A stretch of 64,000 nt of DNA from Sepiola atlantica (taxonomy: Eukaryota; Mollusca; Cephalopoda; Sepiida; Sepiolidae). Position 1 is the stretch's first letter; each line of letters begins with the position of its first letter. The translations under genes were made by a program, and so were the position numbers. The DNA lies in assembly GCA_963556195.1 (NCBI GenBank), contig OY744519.1, forward strand, positions 29,266,397-29,330,396, written 5' to 3'. Under the pieces are notes generated by a model that searched no databases, had not been told where the DNA came from, and saw nothing but the letters and a program-made list of their open reading frames with translations. Shown in pieces: positions 14,600 to 26,124 of this stretch.

Positions 14600-15680
14600 C
14601 ACCAGTGCCTACACTAAATAACCCTACTTGTTTTCTGTGTTTAAATGAAAAACTGGTTATAGTTTTGTTTCCTAATAAGAATGCTCTACTAAACCAGAGG
14701 GACGAGGTGGGTTACAATTGCAGGCACTTCAAAAAGTTCACCTTAGATAAGTATTGTGAGAATGATGTAAACATAACTTAAAAATAAATAAATAAAAAAA
14801 AATAAAAATAAATAAATAAATAAATAATGAATAAAAACAAAGATTAGAAATTAAAACAATTATTTCTTTAAACATAACATTAATTTATTACAAATGATGA
14901 AGCATCGCGTAATTAATGCAACATAATTAACAATGATATGTAGGACTAAGTTAACTAATTTAATCATAGGACAACTTGATGTAGAGATCTTGAATATATA
15001 ATTTTTCTTAAGGAAAATAAAGATAGGTTAATCAAAACCACTATTAAAATTTTGTGAAAAGATAGATATTAATGTCAGTATTATAGTTATAGTTTTCAGA
15101 TTATTTAGGTGGGTTGTTATTATACATATTGGGCTATGTAACTGATTGTATCGGTGTGACTCCGGATGATGAGATAACTAATAATAACTAGGAGATATAT
15201 AAATTAATAGGTTATAAAGTTTAGAATTTATATTGAATTTAGAGGTTTATTGCATGGTATACATAATGATAAATTTAGTGAAATTAAATTAATATCAATT
15301 AAACGCTCATTAGACTTAATCAATATAGATGGACACATAAAGAGCAAATAAAATAAAATTAAAAAATGCAATTCCTTTATAAAATAACGCAAAATTATTA
15401 AAGAAAATAAAGTTTTAAGAAAATTATAAAAAACTAAATAAAAATAATAACTAGTCGATATTAAAACTTGGTTTCCAATCCTCAAGTAATTAGGTGAATG
15501 ATATTGCGATTGGATTAATTTAACTCGCCGGTAAATATGATTGATATTTTTTAAGAAACTTAATTAAATAGTAAATAATGATTGTCTTAATGTATAATAC
15601 TATATCAAATGGCTTGTTAGGAAAGTGTTTAGTAAGGAGTTAGGGAGGAAGAAAAATTAAATCATTAACACATTACGAAA
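14600..15680. other. AT-rich stretch, nothing recognised
   Basis: No coding similarity, terminal repeats or RNA features found. A short A/T-only (AAATA)n-like run lies at 14778-14830. Confidence 0.45.
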
Positions 15681-15699
15681 AATAGATAAATATATATAT

Positions 15700-15799
15700 A
15701 TAAGCGTGTGTGTGTACGTGTGTGTATATATGTATGTGTGTATATATGTGTATGTATATATATATATGTGGGTGTGTGTGTATGTGTGTGTGTGTGTGT

Positions 15800-15867
<68 letters not shown>
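15700..15867. repeat. (GT)/(AT) compound microsatellite
   Basis: Alternating purine-pyrimidine tract of GTGTGT and ATATAT blocks ending in (AT)n at 15799-15867, directly abutting the left arm of the long inverted repeat. Confidence 0.9.
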
Positions 15868-15874
<7 letters not shown>

Positions 15875-16595
15875 GAAGAATGGAAAATAATTAGAGAAGC
15901 AAAAGCCAAATCGAAATTCAATTCAATTGCTCAGAGCAAGGTATATTCCGCAAAAAGGCAATTTATTCAAGTTAAATTTTCCTTAAGCCAGGCTTTTCAA
16001 AGATCAAAATCTTATCATCAGAGGAAGTCGCTGGGATAGATAAGTTGGCAATGGCCAAGATTTAAAATTTGAAAAAATGAAATAAAAGTTGTAGGGAAGG
16101 AAACGCAGGGCAAAACTCTGCCCGAATGCAAGCAAATGTCCGATTGCTAAAAAGTCCGATGTCGAAAAGTCCAGCGGAGAGAATAAGATGTAGATAGGTA
16201 GGTCGTTAAAGGCACGAGATGTAAAGAGAGAGGTTTCAAAGTTAAATTCCAAGAAGCCACAACTTCAGGCACGGCGAAAATAGAAAATCCAAAAGGGTAA
16301 AAAGTCCAATAAGAGGTACGTTAGATGAAACAGGCAGGCTCAGAGAGTTTTGCCCTGCGTTTCCTTCCCTACAACTTTTATTTCATTTTTTCAAATTTTA
16401 AATCTTGGCCATTGCCAACTTATCTATCCCAGCGACTTCCTCTGATGATAAGATTTTGATCTTTGAAAAGCCTGGCTTAAGGAAAATTTAACTTGAATAA
16501 ATTGCCTTTTTGCGGAATATACCTTGCTCTGAGCAATTGAATTGAATTTTGATTTGGCTTTTGCTTCTCTAATTCCTTTCCATTCTTCTTCATAT
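15868..16595. repeat. 252-bp long inverted repeat with 224-bp spacer
   Basis: The arm 15868-16119 is the near-perfect reverse complement of 16344-16595; I count only a few mismatches. The spacer holds three AAAAGTCC motifs and no open frame. Each side runs out to an (AT)n array followed by (GT)-rich sequence (15700-15867 on the left, 16683-16920 on the right). The high arm identity points to a recent event or to gene conversion. Confidence 0.9.
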
Positions 16596-16678
16596 CTACC
16601 TGCTCTATCCTGGATATTGAGCTGTATACTCTTCACAATAGGTTTTACCTTTCCTAAAAGTTCGCTTTTAGTACACTT

Positions 16679-16680
<2 letters not shown>
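16424..16680 (-). pseudogene. Fragment of an unrecognised coding sequence, C-terminal end
   Basis: The minus strand is open from the (AT)n edge to a stop at 16424, with VKSIQLNIQDRAGRYEEEWK followed by [17 protein letters not shown] and ending QRSKSYHQRKSLG. The composition is that of a real basic, helix-prone protein end rather than random frame, and the other arm of the inverted repeat carries the same last 50 codons (15880-16037, plus). I do not recognise the family; a transposon origin is likely given the setting. No start codon can be assigned because the 5' part is lost in the (AT)n. Confidence 0.45.
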
Positions 16681-16682
<2 letters not shown>

Positions 16683-16753
<71 letters not shown>

Positions 16754-17265
16754 GCTGTATGGGTGTGTGTGGATATATATATGTATTTATGTATTTAGTT
16801 TTACATCTATATATAAGTGTGTATGTATGCTTATGAGTGTATAAATGTGTGCGTATAAACATGGAGGTGGGTGTGTGTGTGTGAATGTGTCTCTGTGTAT
16901 GTGCATATGATTAAGATGGAGGAAACGGAAATGTATAGACAGGCGTGCAAAAAGTGTTAGCAAAATAGATTAATATATTTATAAGTGTGTGTGTATATAT
17001 ATATGTGTGTGTATATATATGTATGTATGTATATATATATATATATGTGTGGGTGTGTGTATGTATGTATGGATATATATGTATATATGGATGTATGTGT
17101 GTGTGTATATATATACATATATATATGTTTTTGAATTTACTTCTACATATAAATGTGTGTGTATGTTTGTGAGTATATTAATATGTACGTATTAGCGTGG
17201 ATATGAGTATGTATGAGTGTGTCTCGATGTCTGGGCGTGTGGTTGGAGAGGAAGAGACAGTATGA
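16683..17265 (+). repeat. (AT)n plus tandem duplication of a GT-rich segment
   Basis: (AT)n fills 16683-16750. The segments 16750-16920 and 17090-17260 are alignable copies: a tgtgtggata/ggatgtatg start, a ttta-tttctacat block, 'tatataagtgtgtatgtatg / aaatgtgtgtgtatgtttgtg', a 'gtgcgtat' block and a gag-tgtgt end. Copy spacing is about 340 bp. Confidence 0.65.
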
Positions 17266-17434
17266 CCCAATTTCTTGCGAGGTGTCAAGAGTTGGCATCT
17301 TATAGAAAAGGTTGTCTCGTCTGAAGATTTTTTTAAATGTAATTTGTCTGATTGTTTGATTCTGTCTTTTTCTTTTTCTTTCTTTCTTATGATTGTGTAT
17401 AAGCGGATATCATTTTAATTCACCAGTTACTTCC

Positions 17435-17489
17435 CTGAAGAGGAGCCAGCAGGTTCTGAAACAATTGTCGGATACTCCAACTATGTTTA

Positions 17490-17569
<80 letters not shown>
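17435..17569 (+). repeat. Hairpin module followed by (AT)n
   Basis: CTGAAGAGGAGCC, an AGCA loop, GGTTCTGAAAC and AATTGT lie at 17435-17466 and are followed after 30 bp by (AT)n at 17496-17569. The module shape is shared with several other repeats here (see findings). The repeat family to which this copy belongs is unknown. Confidence 0.5.
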
Positions 17570-17571
<2 letters not shown>

Positions 17572-17699
17572 CTTAGTCGTTTGTTCTTATTTAAAAAGGG
17601 TCATGAACAATTTTTTTCTTTCATTTGAAAATTTGAATTTCATTTTATTGCAAATATATTTATTTATTTTTTCGTTAATTTTAAATTAATTTATATTAA

Positions 17700-18310
17700 T
17701 ACCAATTGCACATGAATCGGTCTCAACTCCACGTGGGTATCTTAATATGAGTAACCCTTTTTACAGGCTGAGAACATTTTCGTTTTGATAAAAATGCGTA
17801 TTAATTAAAAATAAAAATTTAGTTAGCGGTAATAAGAACACGAAAAACACGCCTACGTTGAAGACTAAATATTACCAAAAAACGAGAACAGCTTTGCCAT
17901 TCCAATGTACTATTTCACGAAGAGCCGATGCGTTAAGGCACAGCACGTTTGAAATTGGGGTTGTACGAATTTTATAATGTCCAGTTTTTCATAAAAGCTG
18001 CATATTCAATTAATTGTTATTAAAAATACATTTTTGATAAAGTAAAGAGGAATGTTCGAAATATTAAAATTAAAAATGATATTAATACCTATCTTTATGT
18101 TTTTCATAAGACTATCATTTAGTTCTGAAATGTGAGGAAATGCATATTTTCTAGACCAGAAAAACATGATAATACAAAGTTCTTCAAGAAAGAGAATTTA
18201 AATGGATATTAAAACTAAATACACATAAATCACGTCAATATGAATAAAATAATATGAATAACATTTTTACAGACTGAGAAAAATCTCGTTTTTATAAAAA
18301 TTATTATTAA
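17700..18310. other. AT-rich stretch, nothing recognised
   Basis: Contains two imperfect copies of a segment with 'tatgagtaac-cctttttacaggctgagaa' (17746-17775 and 18250-18285), about 500 bp apart; no coding similarity. Confidence 0.45.
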
Positions 18311-18313
18311 TTG

Positions 18314-18369
18314 ACAAAAATGATTTGAACTTGGTTGTATAATTACAACCAAGTACAAATCATTTTTGT
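18314..18369. repeat. Snap-back inverted repeat, 26-bp arms
   Basis: Arms 18314-18339 and 18344-18369 are complementary with one mismatch, separated by TAAT. Confidence 0.9.
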
Positions 18370-18379
18370 GTTCAACAGA

Positions 18380-19150
18380 TGGGTAGTTCTAGGAAACTAA
18401 CTCTACTCATGAAAGTTCGGTATAGCTCTAGATACATGGAGGAAGAAAAGAAAATTATTTACAGCGGTTGTAGTTAGAAGAGTTTTTGCTGTGAATGCTT
18501 GACAGGGGGAAACCAGAGATTAAAGAGCAGTCGAGCACCCACAATGACAATAACGATAGAGCAGAGAAAGACTAGCAACATCTCTTCTGTGAGAAAGAAG
18601 CTCTATGGAATGGAAGAGAACATATCGCACTAGATTTCGAAGTCGATTTTGTACTGTCAAGGCAGGAAAGAGTGCTCTGAGCAGCACCTCTCCAGATGTG
18701 GCAACAGTACTCCATCTTAGGACGTATTTAGCTCTTATACAGGAGTGGTGTGATGTTTTGCGGGCGGTAGAATGATCCAACCTTTTCCCCAGCGACCTTA
18801 GCAACAGATCTGATGCAATTTTTCCATTTCAGATCTGGAGTGAAAGTCAGTCTTATAAGCTTATTAAAGTAGGGGGCTTCCTCAAGGAGAGAGCCATCCA
18901 TTTCAACTAGAGCAAAGTGAGGGTCCGAGCATTGGCATCGAAGGAGACAGGCTTGGTTTTAGATGTATTAATAGTAGCCAGCCACTTTCCTCCCCATTGC
19001 ATTACATTTATTAATTTTTGTCGAAGTGCTGCCATAGCCGGTTTTGTCACTTACATAGATGTCAAAGAATGATCTTAGAATGTGATTTGGGAGGAATATA
19101 AGGAAAAGGGTTGGACCCAGAATGTATCCTTAAGGCATGCCAAATAAATA
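18380..19150 (-). mobile_element. LINE fragment, end of RT domain to C-terminus
   Basis: Minus-strand reading starts with GYILGPTLFLIFLPN (RT motif B region), then FFDIYVSDKTGYG where the catalytic box should be, then LVEMDGSLLEEAP with LTFTPDLKWKNCI, and continues through LRNLVRYVLFHSIELLSHRRDVASLSLLYRYCH in the 18520-18804 frame. This is the RT-to-C-terminal part of a Jockey/CR1-like LINE. Frame breaks and the missing YxDD-type residues show it is inactive. It is followed by the related copy at 19320-19990 in the same orientation. Confidence 0.8.
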
Positions 19151-19319
19151 ATAAATATATGTTCTTCCAGTCCATCATGTAAAAGACATGTCGTATTTAT
19201 GTAGATAAACAGCGAGTGCAAACACTGGTGAAGCATGGTTTCTTTTTCGGTCATTTTTGACGGAGGGTGTAAACTAGCATTAGAATAATGATGCTTAGCA
19301 AGACGTTTATTATATTTGA

Positions 19320-19990
19320 AATATGTATGTTTTTGTTTGGGTTTTTTTACTAAAGAGTCACCACTTATCAAGGCCCGAAGGCCACTTGACGATGAAGGTT
19401 AATGAGTGTCAGGTGGACGGTGAGACACCACCGTGATGATTGATAGTGATGGTGGAAATTGGGCAGAATTTGATTATCTTTAAGAGGACAGCTCGACAAG
19501 AATTTGTTTGCATTAGATTTGAAAACGACCATGGTGTAGTCAACAGGGAAGCAAACCCGCAGTATTGTGTTCCACAGAAGGGTAGCTCGATGAAAGAAGC
19601 TTTGCTCATGGAAGTTTCGTTTAGATTTAGGCACAGATAGAGAATATGAAATTATTGACAGTGGTTGTAGTTAGACGAGTTTTTGTTGTGAATGTTTTAC
19701 AGGGTGTCATAGATGGAAGCTCAGTCGAGCACCTGCCATGTAAATAACGAGAGAGTAGAGAAAGACTAGCAACGTCTCTTCTGTAAGAAAGGGGTAGTAA
19801 GGGGGAGAAAAAGACATTACCCACTAGATTTCGAAGTCGGTGTTGTACTCTGTCAAGGTAAGAAAGGGTGGCTTTTATACAGGTAGAGGATTGCGTCAGG
19901 AGTGAGATACTTTTTTGAAGCGGTAGAATGATCCAAACATTTCCCCAGCGACCTTGGCAACGGATTTGATGTAAGTCTTTCATTTTAGGT
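19320..19990 (-). mobile_element. LINE C-terminal fragment with 3' UTR
   Basis: The minus strand carries CIKATLSYLDRVQHRLRNLV, YRRDVASLSLLSRYLHGRC, then in the next frame FFHRATLLWNTILRVCFP, the typical C-terminal order of this LINE. The 3' region at 19372-19445 (cacttgacgatgaaggttaa on the plus strand) recurs at 32582-32650 and partly at 27880-27905, so these mark other 3' ends. The last bases run into a T-rich tract (19330-19348) consistent with a 3' tail. Confidence 0.8.
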
Positions 19991-20005
19991 CTGAGGTGAA
20001 GATTA

Positions 20006-20008
<3 letters not shown>

Positions 20009-20036
<28 letters not shown>

Positions 20037-20117
20037 TGTATGTATTATTTATGTATGTATGTATTACGTATGTACGTATGTATTATTTATGTATGTATGT
20101 ATGTATGTATGTATGTA
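20009..20117. repeat. (TATG)n microsatellite
   Basis: Tetranucleotide array with a few TATT and TACG variants. Confidence 0.95.
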
Positions 20118-20639
20118 GTTCATTTTTCAACCTGCATAATCCAATAGTCTTGACGTTATCATGTGTGCGTGTGCGGCCGTTCATATGTGGTAGATGGAAG
20201 TCCTTATCCGTGATAAAAGCAAGTCACCACGACAGGGTAAAGTTCTGAATCCAAAGCGATTGCTATTAGTCCGAGTAATAGGAATCCATTTAATAGATGG
20301 AAACTGCAAACGGCAACCTGCGGGCATTTTAATATCCAATAATGTAGATTCATTTTTCTTTTAGGGTCAATAATGATTTGACGCAGAAAGTGGGTTTGAT
20401 TAAGTGCACCAGTTCATTTAGTTAAATAGTTTGCGCCCTGAACCACGACATAGCACGAGGCTGACTGTAGTTATGTATCTCGTAACTGATCATACTCGAA
20501 TATGAATCGACAACCATGATATATCTATCTCTATATTATTATACTAAAGCTGAGTTAATCAATATTTGTTTCCCTAGGGCATTTTTCCTATATATTTTAA
20601 TCACACAAAATACATATTCCTTGGTTTCAGGATTGAGTT

Positions 20640-20925
20640 ATTTTTTTAAATTTAATTTCTGGTATAATTTGGTTTATTCGGAACCCTGTTCTTATCTTGG
20701 ATGTTATTCTCACAACGTTTTGGCTGATGTAACATCCAACCTTCTTCAAGTGCATCTTTCTTTCGAACTCGGAAATCTGTACGGAATTTCAAAGAGAATC
20801 CTTTATTTAATCAACAGGAGTAGCCTGTACTGAGGATTGAACCTTCAACCTCCAAAATATTGTCACTTAGAACTGATTGATATTTAGCGCTTTATCCGTT
20901 ACGCCATGTGTCCTTACCAATAATT
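20640..20925 (-). mobile_element. SINE family B, near full length
   Basis: On the minus strand the head reads ATGGCGTAACGGATAAAGCG (A box) and, 45 bp on, GGTTGAAGGTTCAATCCTCA (B box), as in tRNA-derived SINEs. The body continues with ATTAAATAAAGGATTC, the GAAGAAGGTTGGATGTTACA hairpin module with AAAACGTTGTG, and a tail with AACAGGGTTCCGAAT. Other copies: 36420-36680 (minus), 37100-37260 (plus, tail only), 42605-42950 (plus), 43265-43590 (minus), 43593-43690 (plus, tail only). Transcription would be by RNA polymerase III. Confidence 0.8.
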
Positions 20926-21169
20926 CTAGTATAAATTTTAGCAGAAGTAAGCTATTCTTGTGCTTTTCATGGAATCGGAGTGACAGCAATTTTCCACGCA
21001 TTATATTATTCTCCCTTCCATTCTAGTCGCAGTCGAGAATTTAGGAAGAATGTGTGCAGTAATAATAGGAAAATGTTTATTTTATTAATATGAAACGTAC
21101 TTAATTAATGGTTTAATTATTTAAATACAACAAATTGAAAACTTGAAGTTCATTCAAGTATTTTATTTG

Positions 21170-21375
21170 CCTCCTCTTTGGGAGGTTTGACACAAGGTCA
21201 GGTGTGGTTTTGCAAAGTCAGCGCTCTGGCCTACTCAAAAATGCGAGAGCAGCCCGTCGGCATTCTCTGGTAGGGGCGCCTCAGGTGATTAGCTATAAAC
21301 AAACCTCTTCTCAAAAAGAAGGTAAAGCTTGGGAGGGTTCACCTCCTGAGACTGAACAGAATAATACCTGTCCGA
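21170..21375 (-). mobile_element. U2-headed SINE family, head-less fragment
   Basis: The segment aligns with the body of the SINE at 25804-26124: both contain 'ggtaggggcgcctcag' , 'gggagggt-cacctcc' and cagcccgtcggcattc. The U2-like head expected near 21400 is absent, so this copy is 5'-truncated. Confidence 0.7.
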
Positions 21376-21439
21376 CAGACCTGGGTCAGAAGAAAGCACA
21401 ACACGTCACCCTCTGTTGGACTGATCGTCGATAACGTAT

Positions 21440-22470
21440 CCTCGATTTGTACGAACACACATACTCCATCTGTGTCAGTTTGTTGATTTTGGGTCCGTAA
21501 TGACGTCACTGCAAGACGGAAAGCTGTGTTTATTTAAAGTCGGCATCGGTACTGAGTTTTAATTGCTTTTGACAAATAAAAATGTTTTTTTAACAGTATG
21601 CCTCCAATAAAATCCGACGCCTGATGTTGCAAAAATGACCTATTGGCCTATTTCAGTTGCATGCACTTGTGGCAATATTACTTGCTTTGGCCGAAGGGAT
21701 ATCTCTTGGGACCGGCACCAATGTGGCAACATCGTTTGCTTTGGGACGGCTGGCCGATCTTTGTCGGACTTTATGTGACGATGTGTGACAACATGTGCAC
21801 GTATGTGCAATGTCTCATCTTGTTATGGCCAGCGAGCAATCATCGCCTGACGATATTCACTGTCGTCTGCTTCTGGGACTGGCTGGCTGACTGTTTGGTC
21901 GGACCATCGTGCTGCAAATCAAACATTATGTAATAATGGAGCAAACCATTTTACTTTTTATATAAAAATATAATTTATTATATTTTGAAAAGAAACATCT
22001 CAGAGCGCGCGACAAGACGCGTGCGTCGTTGTCAGAATTCAAACCAGTCTCTCATTTTTCAATCTCTTTTCGAGAGAGAGAGAGAAGGGGAAAGTGAGAG
22101 AGAAGGAGAGAGAGACAGAGGGATACAGAGAAAGAGAGAAAGAGGGGGAATGTGAGAGAGAAGGAGAGAGAGGGACAGAAGGATACAGAGAAAGAGAGAA
22201 AGAGAGAAAGAGAGAGAGAGATAATACAGCCGTCATCAGTGTTTCAACAAATCTCGGTGACAGGTTTTCTTTGACCTCTTTAACCTGGCTGGTGTCTCCA
22301 GCATTGTTTATATTTTAGCTGACATCGGATTACACCGAATACCCCGATCAGTGAGCTGACATTTTTAGTGCAGCGAATTCACTTTATTTGCAACTCAAGT
22401 CTGGCGCAAGGGTTACGAATATAACGGGAAGCACTTAGCTCTCCAAAAGATTACGCATTGTGCCACACAC
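21440..22470 (+). repeat. Dispersed repeat R1, copy 1
   Basis: From about 21655 to 22465 the sequence aligns with 39795-40555: shared blocks include tgtggcaatattacttgctt, ggccgaaggg-tatctcttgg, caatcatcg-ctgacgata, cagagcgcgcgacaagacgc, an (AG)-rich tract (22071-22222 here) and 'acgaatataacggg-agcact'. The upstream 21440-21650 segment has TATTTAAAG and AATAAA and looks LTR-like, but no paired LTR was seen. No coding frame survives in either copy. Class unknown. Confidence 0.7.
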
Positions 22471-22850
22471 TCGATAGGGATGTTTTTGTCACGAGTTTAT
22501 TTCGAGATTACATAAGCTCTTAAACATATACACCATGCATAATACGTTTCGTTGCTCAACATTTTTTTCAATTTTAAGCTCCAGAAAATTTAAATAATAT
22601 CCCAATTTTTCTGCGAACAATAACATATTTTTTACGGACAAGCAGTAGTCCGTTGACCATAATTGGTCCGTGGACCACTAGTAGTCCGTGGACTGCCAGT
22701 AGTTCGTGGACCACCAGTTGGCGACCACTGATAGAGCAATGCCTCTTCAGTCTTTCCGCTGTCACTTTATGGTGTACAAACAGAGGTTGGTGCTACTGCA
22801 TTTTAGGAGGAGGCTAAATTCTTTTTCTAACATAGCGTTAGATTTTGCGG

Positions 22851-23310
22851 TACTTGTCCAGATTAGGACCCAAGCTGAAATCGACTTGCCATCGGTAGTT
22901 ATCGGATGTTTACGTAGACGACCGGAAAATGGCGAATCACTTTTCCAATCAGAATGCGAGAAAATAAGTAGACAAGTTAACGTTTTAATTAATAGAATCG
23001 CGAAAATCACTAATTGGAAATAAAAAGTGATCAAATCGATAATGAATGTTATCGAACCCTAACCCTTACCCTAACCCTAACCCCTAACCTTAACATTAAC
23101 ACTGTTTTAACACTTGTTCAGTGATATTTTTCTTCGAAAAAATTTTACGTGTAAAAAAAAATTTTTTCCAGTTGTACATCTAGCCTAGTTTTGGAATTTT
23201 TGGATACATTGAACCGATATTTCATTTAGCTTTTTTTCGGCCGTCTACGTAAATATGGAAACGACCGACATTAAGTCGATTTAAGCTTGGGTCCTAATCT
23301 GGACAGGTAC
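22851..23310. repeat. Inverted repeat (75-bp arms) around telomere-type repeats
   Basis: Arm 22851-22925 and arm 23236-23310 are inverted copies at roughly 75-80 percent: both hold GTCCAGATTAGGACCCAAGC and TTTACGTAGACG. Between them lies the telomere-type tract 23056-23095. A third copy of the arm is at 46868-46930. Confidence 0.75.
23056..23095 (-). repeat. Interstitial telomere-type repeat
   Basis: About six degenerate CCCTAA units (with CCCTTA and CCCCTAA variants) read on the plus strand. Confidence 0.8.
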
Positions 23311-23774
23311 AGACTTTACCGATGTAGTTTCAGTTCTCTTAGTTTCCCGTTAATATGTAACATCTTTCCTTCAAGTTGTGTTTAGTTTTAGCGTTATGGT
23401 TATTTTATTTTAACTTGTCTATAGCTGATTAGTGTTATTCGGTTATATCGGGTTGTTGCGTGACCTTTACGAAGGTCACTGTTGTTGCCACACAAGGATC
23501 TTTCTTAATCTGACGCCAGAAAAAAATATTTAATAGCAACCAATTTTACAGAAATTAAATAATTAACGTGAACATTTCAAATTACGATAAGAAGTAGATT
23601 ATTAACTTTAACATTTTACTTATAGAAAAGTCTTTTGAATGGAGAATCTTGGACGTTTAAAAGTACAATATCCGAAGAGTTGCATGCGCGAGTAACGATG
23701 GAGATTATTAATAGTTTATTGTGAGACGAACCATGTCAACGGTTGAAAGCATTACAACTGTAGTTTAGTAAGTC

Positions 23775-23839
23775 ATGAAGCAAAATAATTAATCTCATAG
23801 AAACATTATGTTTCTATGAGATTAATTATTTTGCTTCAT
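23775..23839. repeat. Perfect snap-back palindrome, 32-bp arms
   Basis: Arms 23775-23806 and 23808-23839 are exactly complementary with a single central T. Confidence 0.95.
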
Positions 23840-24602
23840 ATAGATTTTTTATTTTTGCTTTGTAAGAATGCGTGTTCTACTTATATTTCCATGTGTTTAA
23901 TAGAAAACCGCCTTCTTACTGAATAGCAACAAATTGTATAGAAATGTTTCTCTTTTTTGCTTATTTTACTTCAGTCGAAGTTTTCAGAAATGAAGGGTAC
24001 CCTTCTTGGGGCTAACACTTATTCTCTATATGAGATACATAGATATTTGAATATTCCATAAAAGCTCTCCTTTACCTGTCAAACGTTTGGTTAGTAAAGA
24101 AGTTAAGAGCATTCATTTTCCTCTCTCCAATCGACCAGTTAACTGTGTTATAGTATGTCTTCCCTGTGGTATCTTGGTCGAAACGGATTCCAGGATAAGA
24201 ATTAAGCTTGTCTGATGGTGGAGAATCCAGCTAAGTGCTGTTACTTGAGGTAACATTACTTGGAAAATGTACACCATTCCTTGTATGAGCCAGTGTATAT
24301 CCGTGTCGAGGGGATCATATTTAGGCATCAAATACTATGTTATTTTGAATATTATATCAGGGTGAAGAATCTGTAGTGTCTTGCATTTAGAAACGCCAAC
24401 AATGTTTACACTGAGATACGCGAATCCAAACAGTATCCAATTATCTCCCTTACATTAGTCAATCTGTAATTATCTCCTTTGTATATTTCTCATGCTATAT
24501 ATAAATAAATGCTGACGTGGATCGTCCTGTTACGAACGAAGCGATCGGAAGCGCACACATCAAGTATGTCTCTCTTATTTATTCTTGTGTTCTTTTACTT
24601 GC

Positions 24603-24668
24603 ATTCGGCTCGCGACGTAATGGTTTCCTATACATAAGTATAGGAAACCATTACGTCGCGAGCCGAAT
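24603..24668. repeat. Perfect snap-back palindrome, 31-bp arms
   Basis: Arms 24603-24633 and 24638-24668 are exactly complementary, separated by ATAA. The arms are GC-richer than the surroundings (ATTCGGCTCGCGACG start). Confidence 0.95.
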
Positions 24669-25099
24669 ACTAATGGATCCGCATAACAATCGACAAGCAG
24701 CAACGCTACAGTATCTTCATGTCAGATTCGTGACAAACTCTTGTACAGAGAGACCGACGACACTCGATGATGGTGTCCAGTAGGTAACTTTCAAATTACG
24801 ATACTAAGTAGATTATTTACTTCTAATTTTTATTTGTGCCTTTAAATTTATATCGACTCTTCCTTCTTTTTCATATGAAGCCGTTTATAAAAATAAGTAT
24901 AACATATGTGACTATTCTGTGTGAGAAATAGTTAAAACCTGTGATGAATGTGAACAGTAATATGATATAAACAAATACGTGCCCTGTGATTCTAGACGCC
25001 ATGTTGAGTTGCAAATTGGCAACAAACGCAGCGTTTTCATTGGATAATTATATGCATTGATTATTAAATTACAATAAACTGTGAATCTCGCGAAGTGTC

Positions 25100-25284
25100 T
25101 GCCACTCAAAAAAGTATTGAGCCGGATACAATATGTAATTAATTAAATACATTGAATAACTTCTTTATTTTCTGTAAAGAATACACACTGAAAATTTCTT
25201 GAATTCACTGGCTAGGCAGAATAACATATTGATTGGTGCGATACAATGATATGTATGGCTAATATAGAGAACCCAACTGACTTT

Positions 25285-25290
<6 letters not shown>
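25100..25290 (+). repeat. Dispersed repeat, copy also at 46120-46335
   Basis: Both segments share a 'gccggata/gccggaca-aatatgtaat' block, 'actggctag', and an 'aatatagagaacccaactgactt / aacatagaaaatccgattgactt' block. Divergent; function and class unknown. Here it runs directly into (AT)n at 25291-25339. Confidence 0.5.
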
Positions 25291-25342
<52 letters not shown>

Positions 25343-25590
25343 GCAAACATTATTAAAATAAACAATATTCTCAGCTTAATTATACCTTTTTTCTTTTTTT
25401 TTCTAATGATGATTTGACGAAAAATCGAAAACGCCCCTTATACATATGGAACATACATTAACATTTTTGAATTTAACAACAAAAAGATCATTAGAAAAAT
25501 TGAAAAAATAATAATAAATATAATTAAGCAGAGGAAGTCTGTTTTTAACAATATGTGCTTAAATGAATGAATGCTGCCTAAATACACACA

Positions 25591-25747
<157 letters not shown>

Positions 25748-25803
25748 CTCTACCACCCGTAAGTAACCAGTTGGATCAGTATTTCTTATACACAAGTATA
25801 TTA

Positions 25804-26124
25804 TTGAGTTTTATTTACTCCTCTCCAGGAGTTAGGCACAAGGCCAGTTTTATCTTACTCCCACAAGTAAGATGTGACCCAAGATCGGGTCGAGAAAGTG
25901 GGGTTTGAAAAGCCAGCGCTCGAGAGGTGAGCACTCTGGCCATTTAAAAATTGCCTGGGCAGCCCCGTCGGCATTCCCCGGTAGGGGCGCCTCAGACAGT
26001 AAGCAATAAACTTACTCCTCCCCAAAGAGGGGAGGCAAAGCCTGGGAGGGTGGACCTCCTAGAACTGCACAGGACAGGCGTGCAGTATCCATCGGAACAG
26101 ATACTACACTTTGATCTTAGCCAA
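25804..26124 (-). mobile_element. SINE with U2-snRNA-like head
   Basis: On the minus strand the element starts at 26124 with TTGGCTAAGATCAAAGTGTA followed by GTATCTGTTCC, which matches the 5' stem-loop I and branch-site-recognition region of U2 snRNA almost base for base. The body continues with GGTCCACCCTCCCAGG, CCTCTTTGGGGAGGAGTAAG, the GGCGCCCCTACCGGGG block, and ends GGAGAGGAGTAAAT. ATTGAGT lies on both sides (about 25803-25809 and 26123-26130) and may be the target duplication. The full head is better preserved at 59041-59383. SINEs headed by snRNA are known in a few lineages; a U2 head is unusual. Confidence 0.75.

Noticed and set aside
16004..16252. 82-codon minus-strand frame in the spacer of the long inverted repeat
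   Set aside because: It overlaps the arm's own coding-like strand and has no family resemblance.
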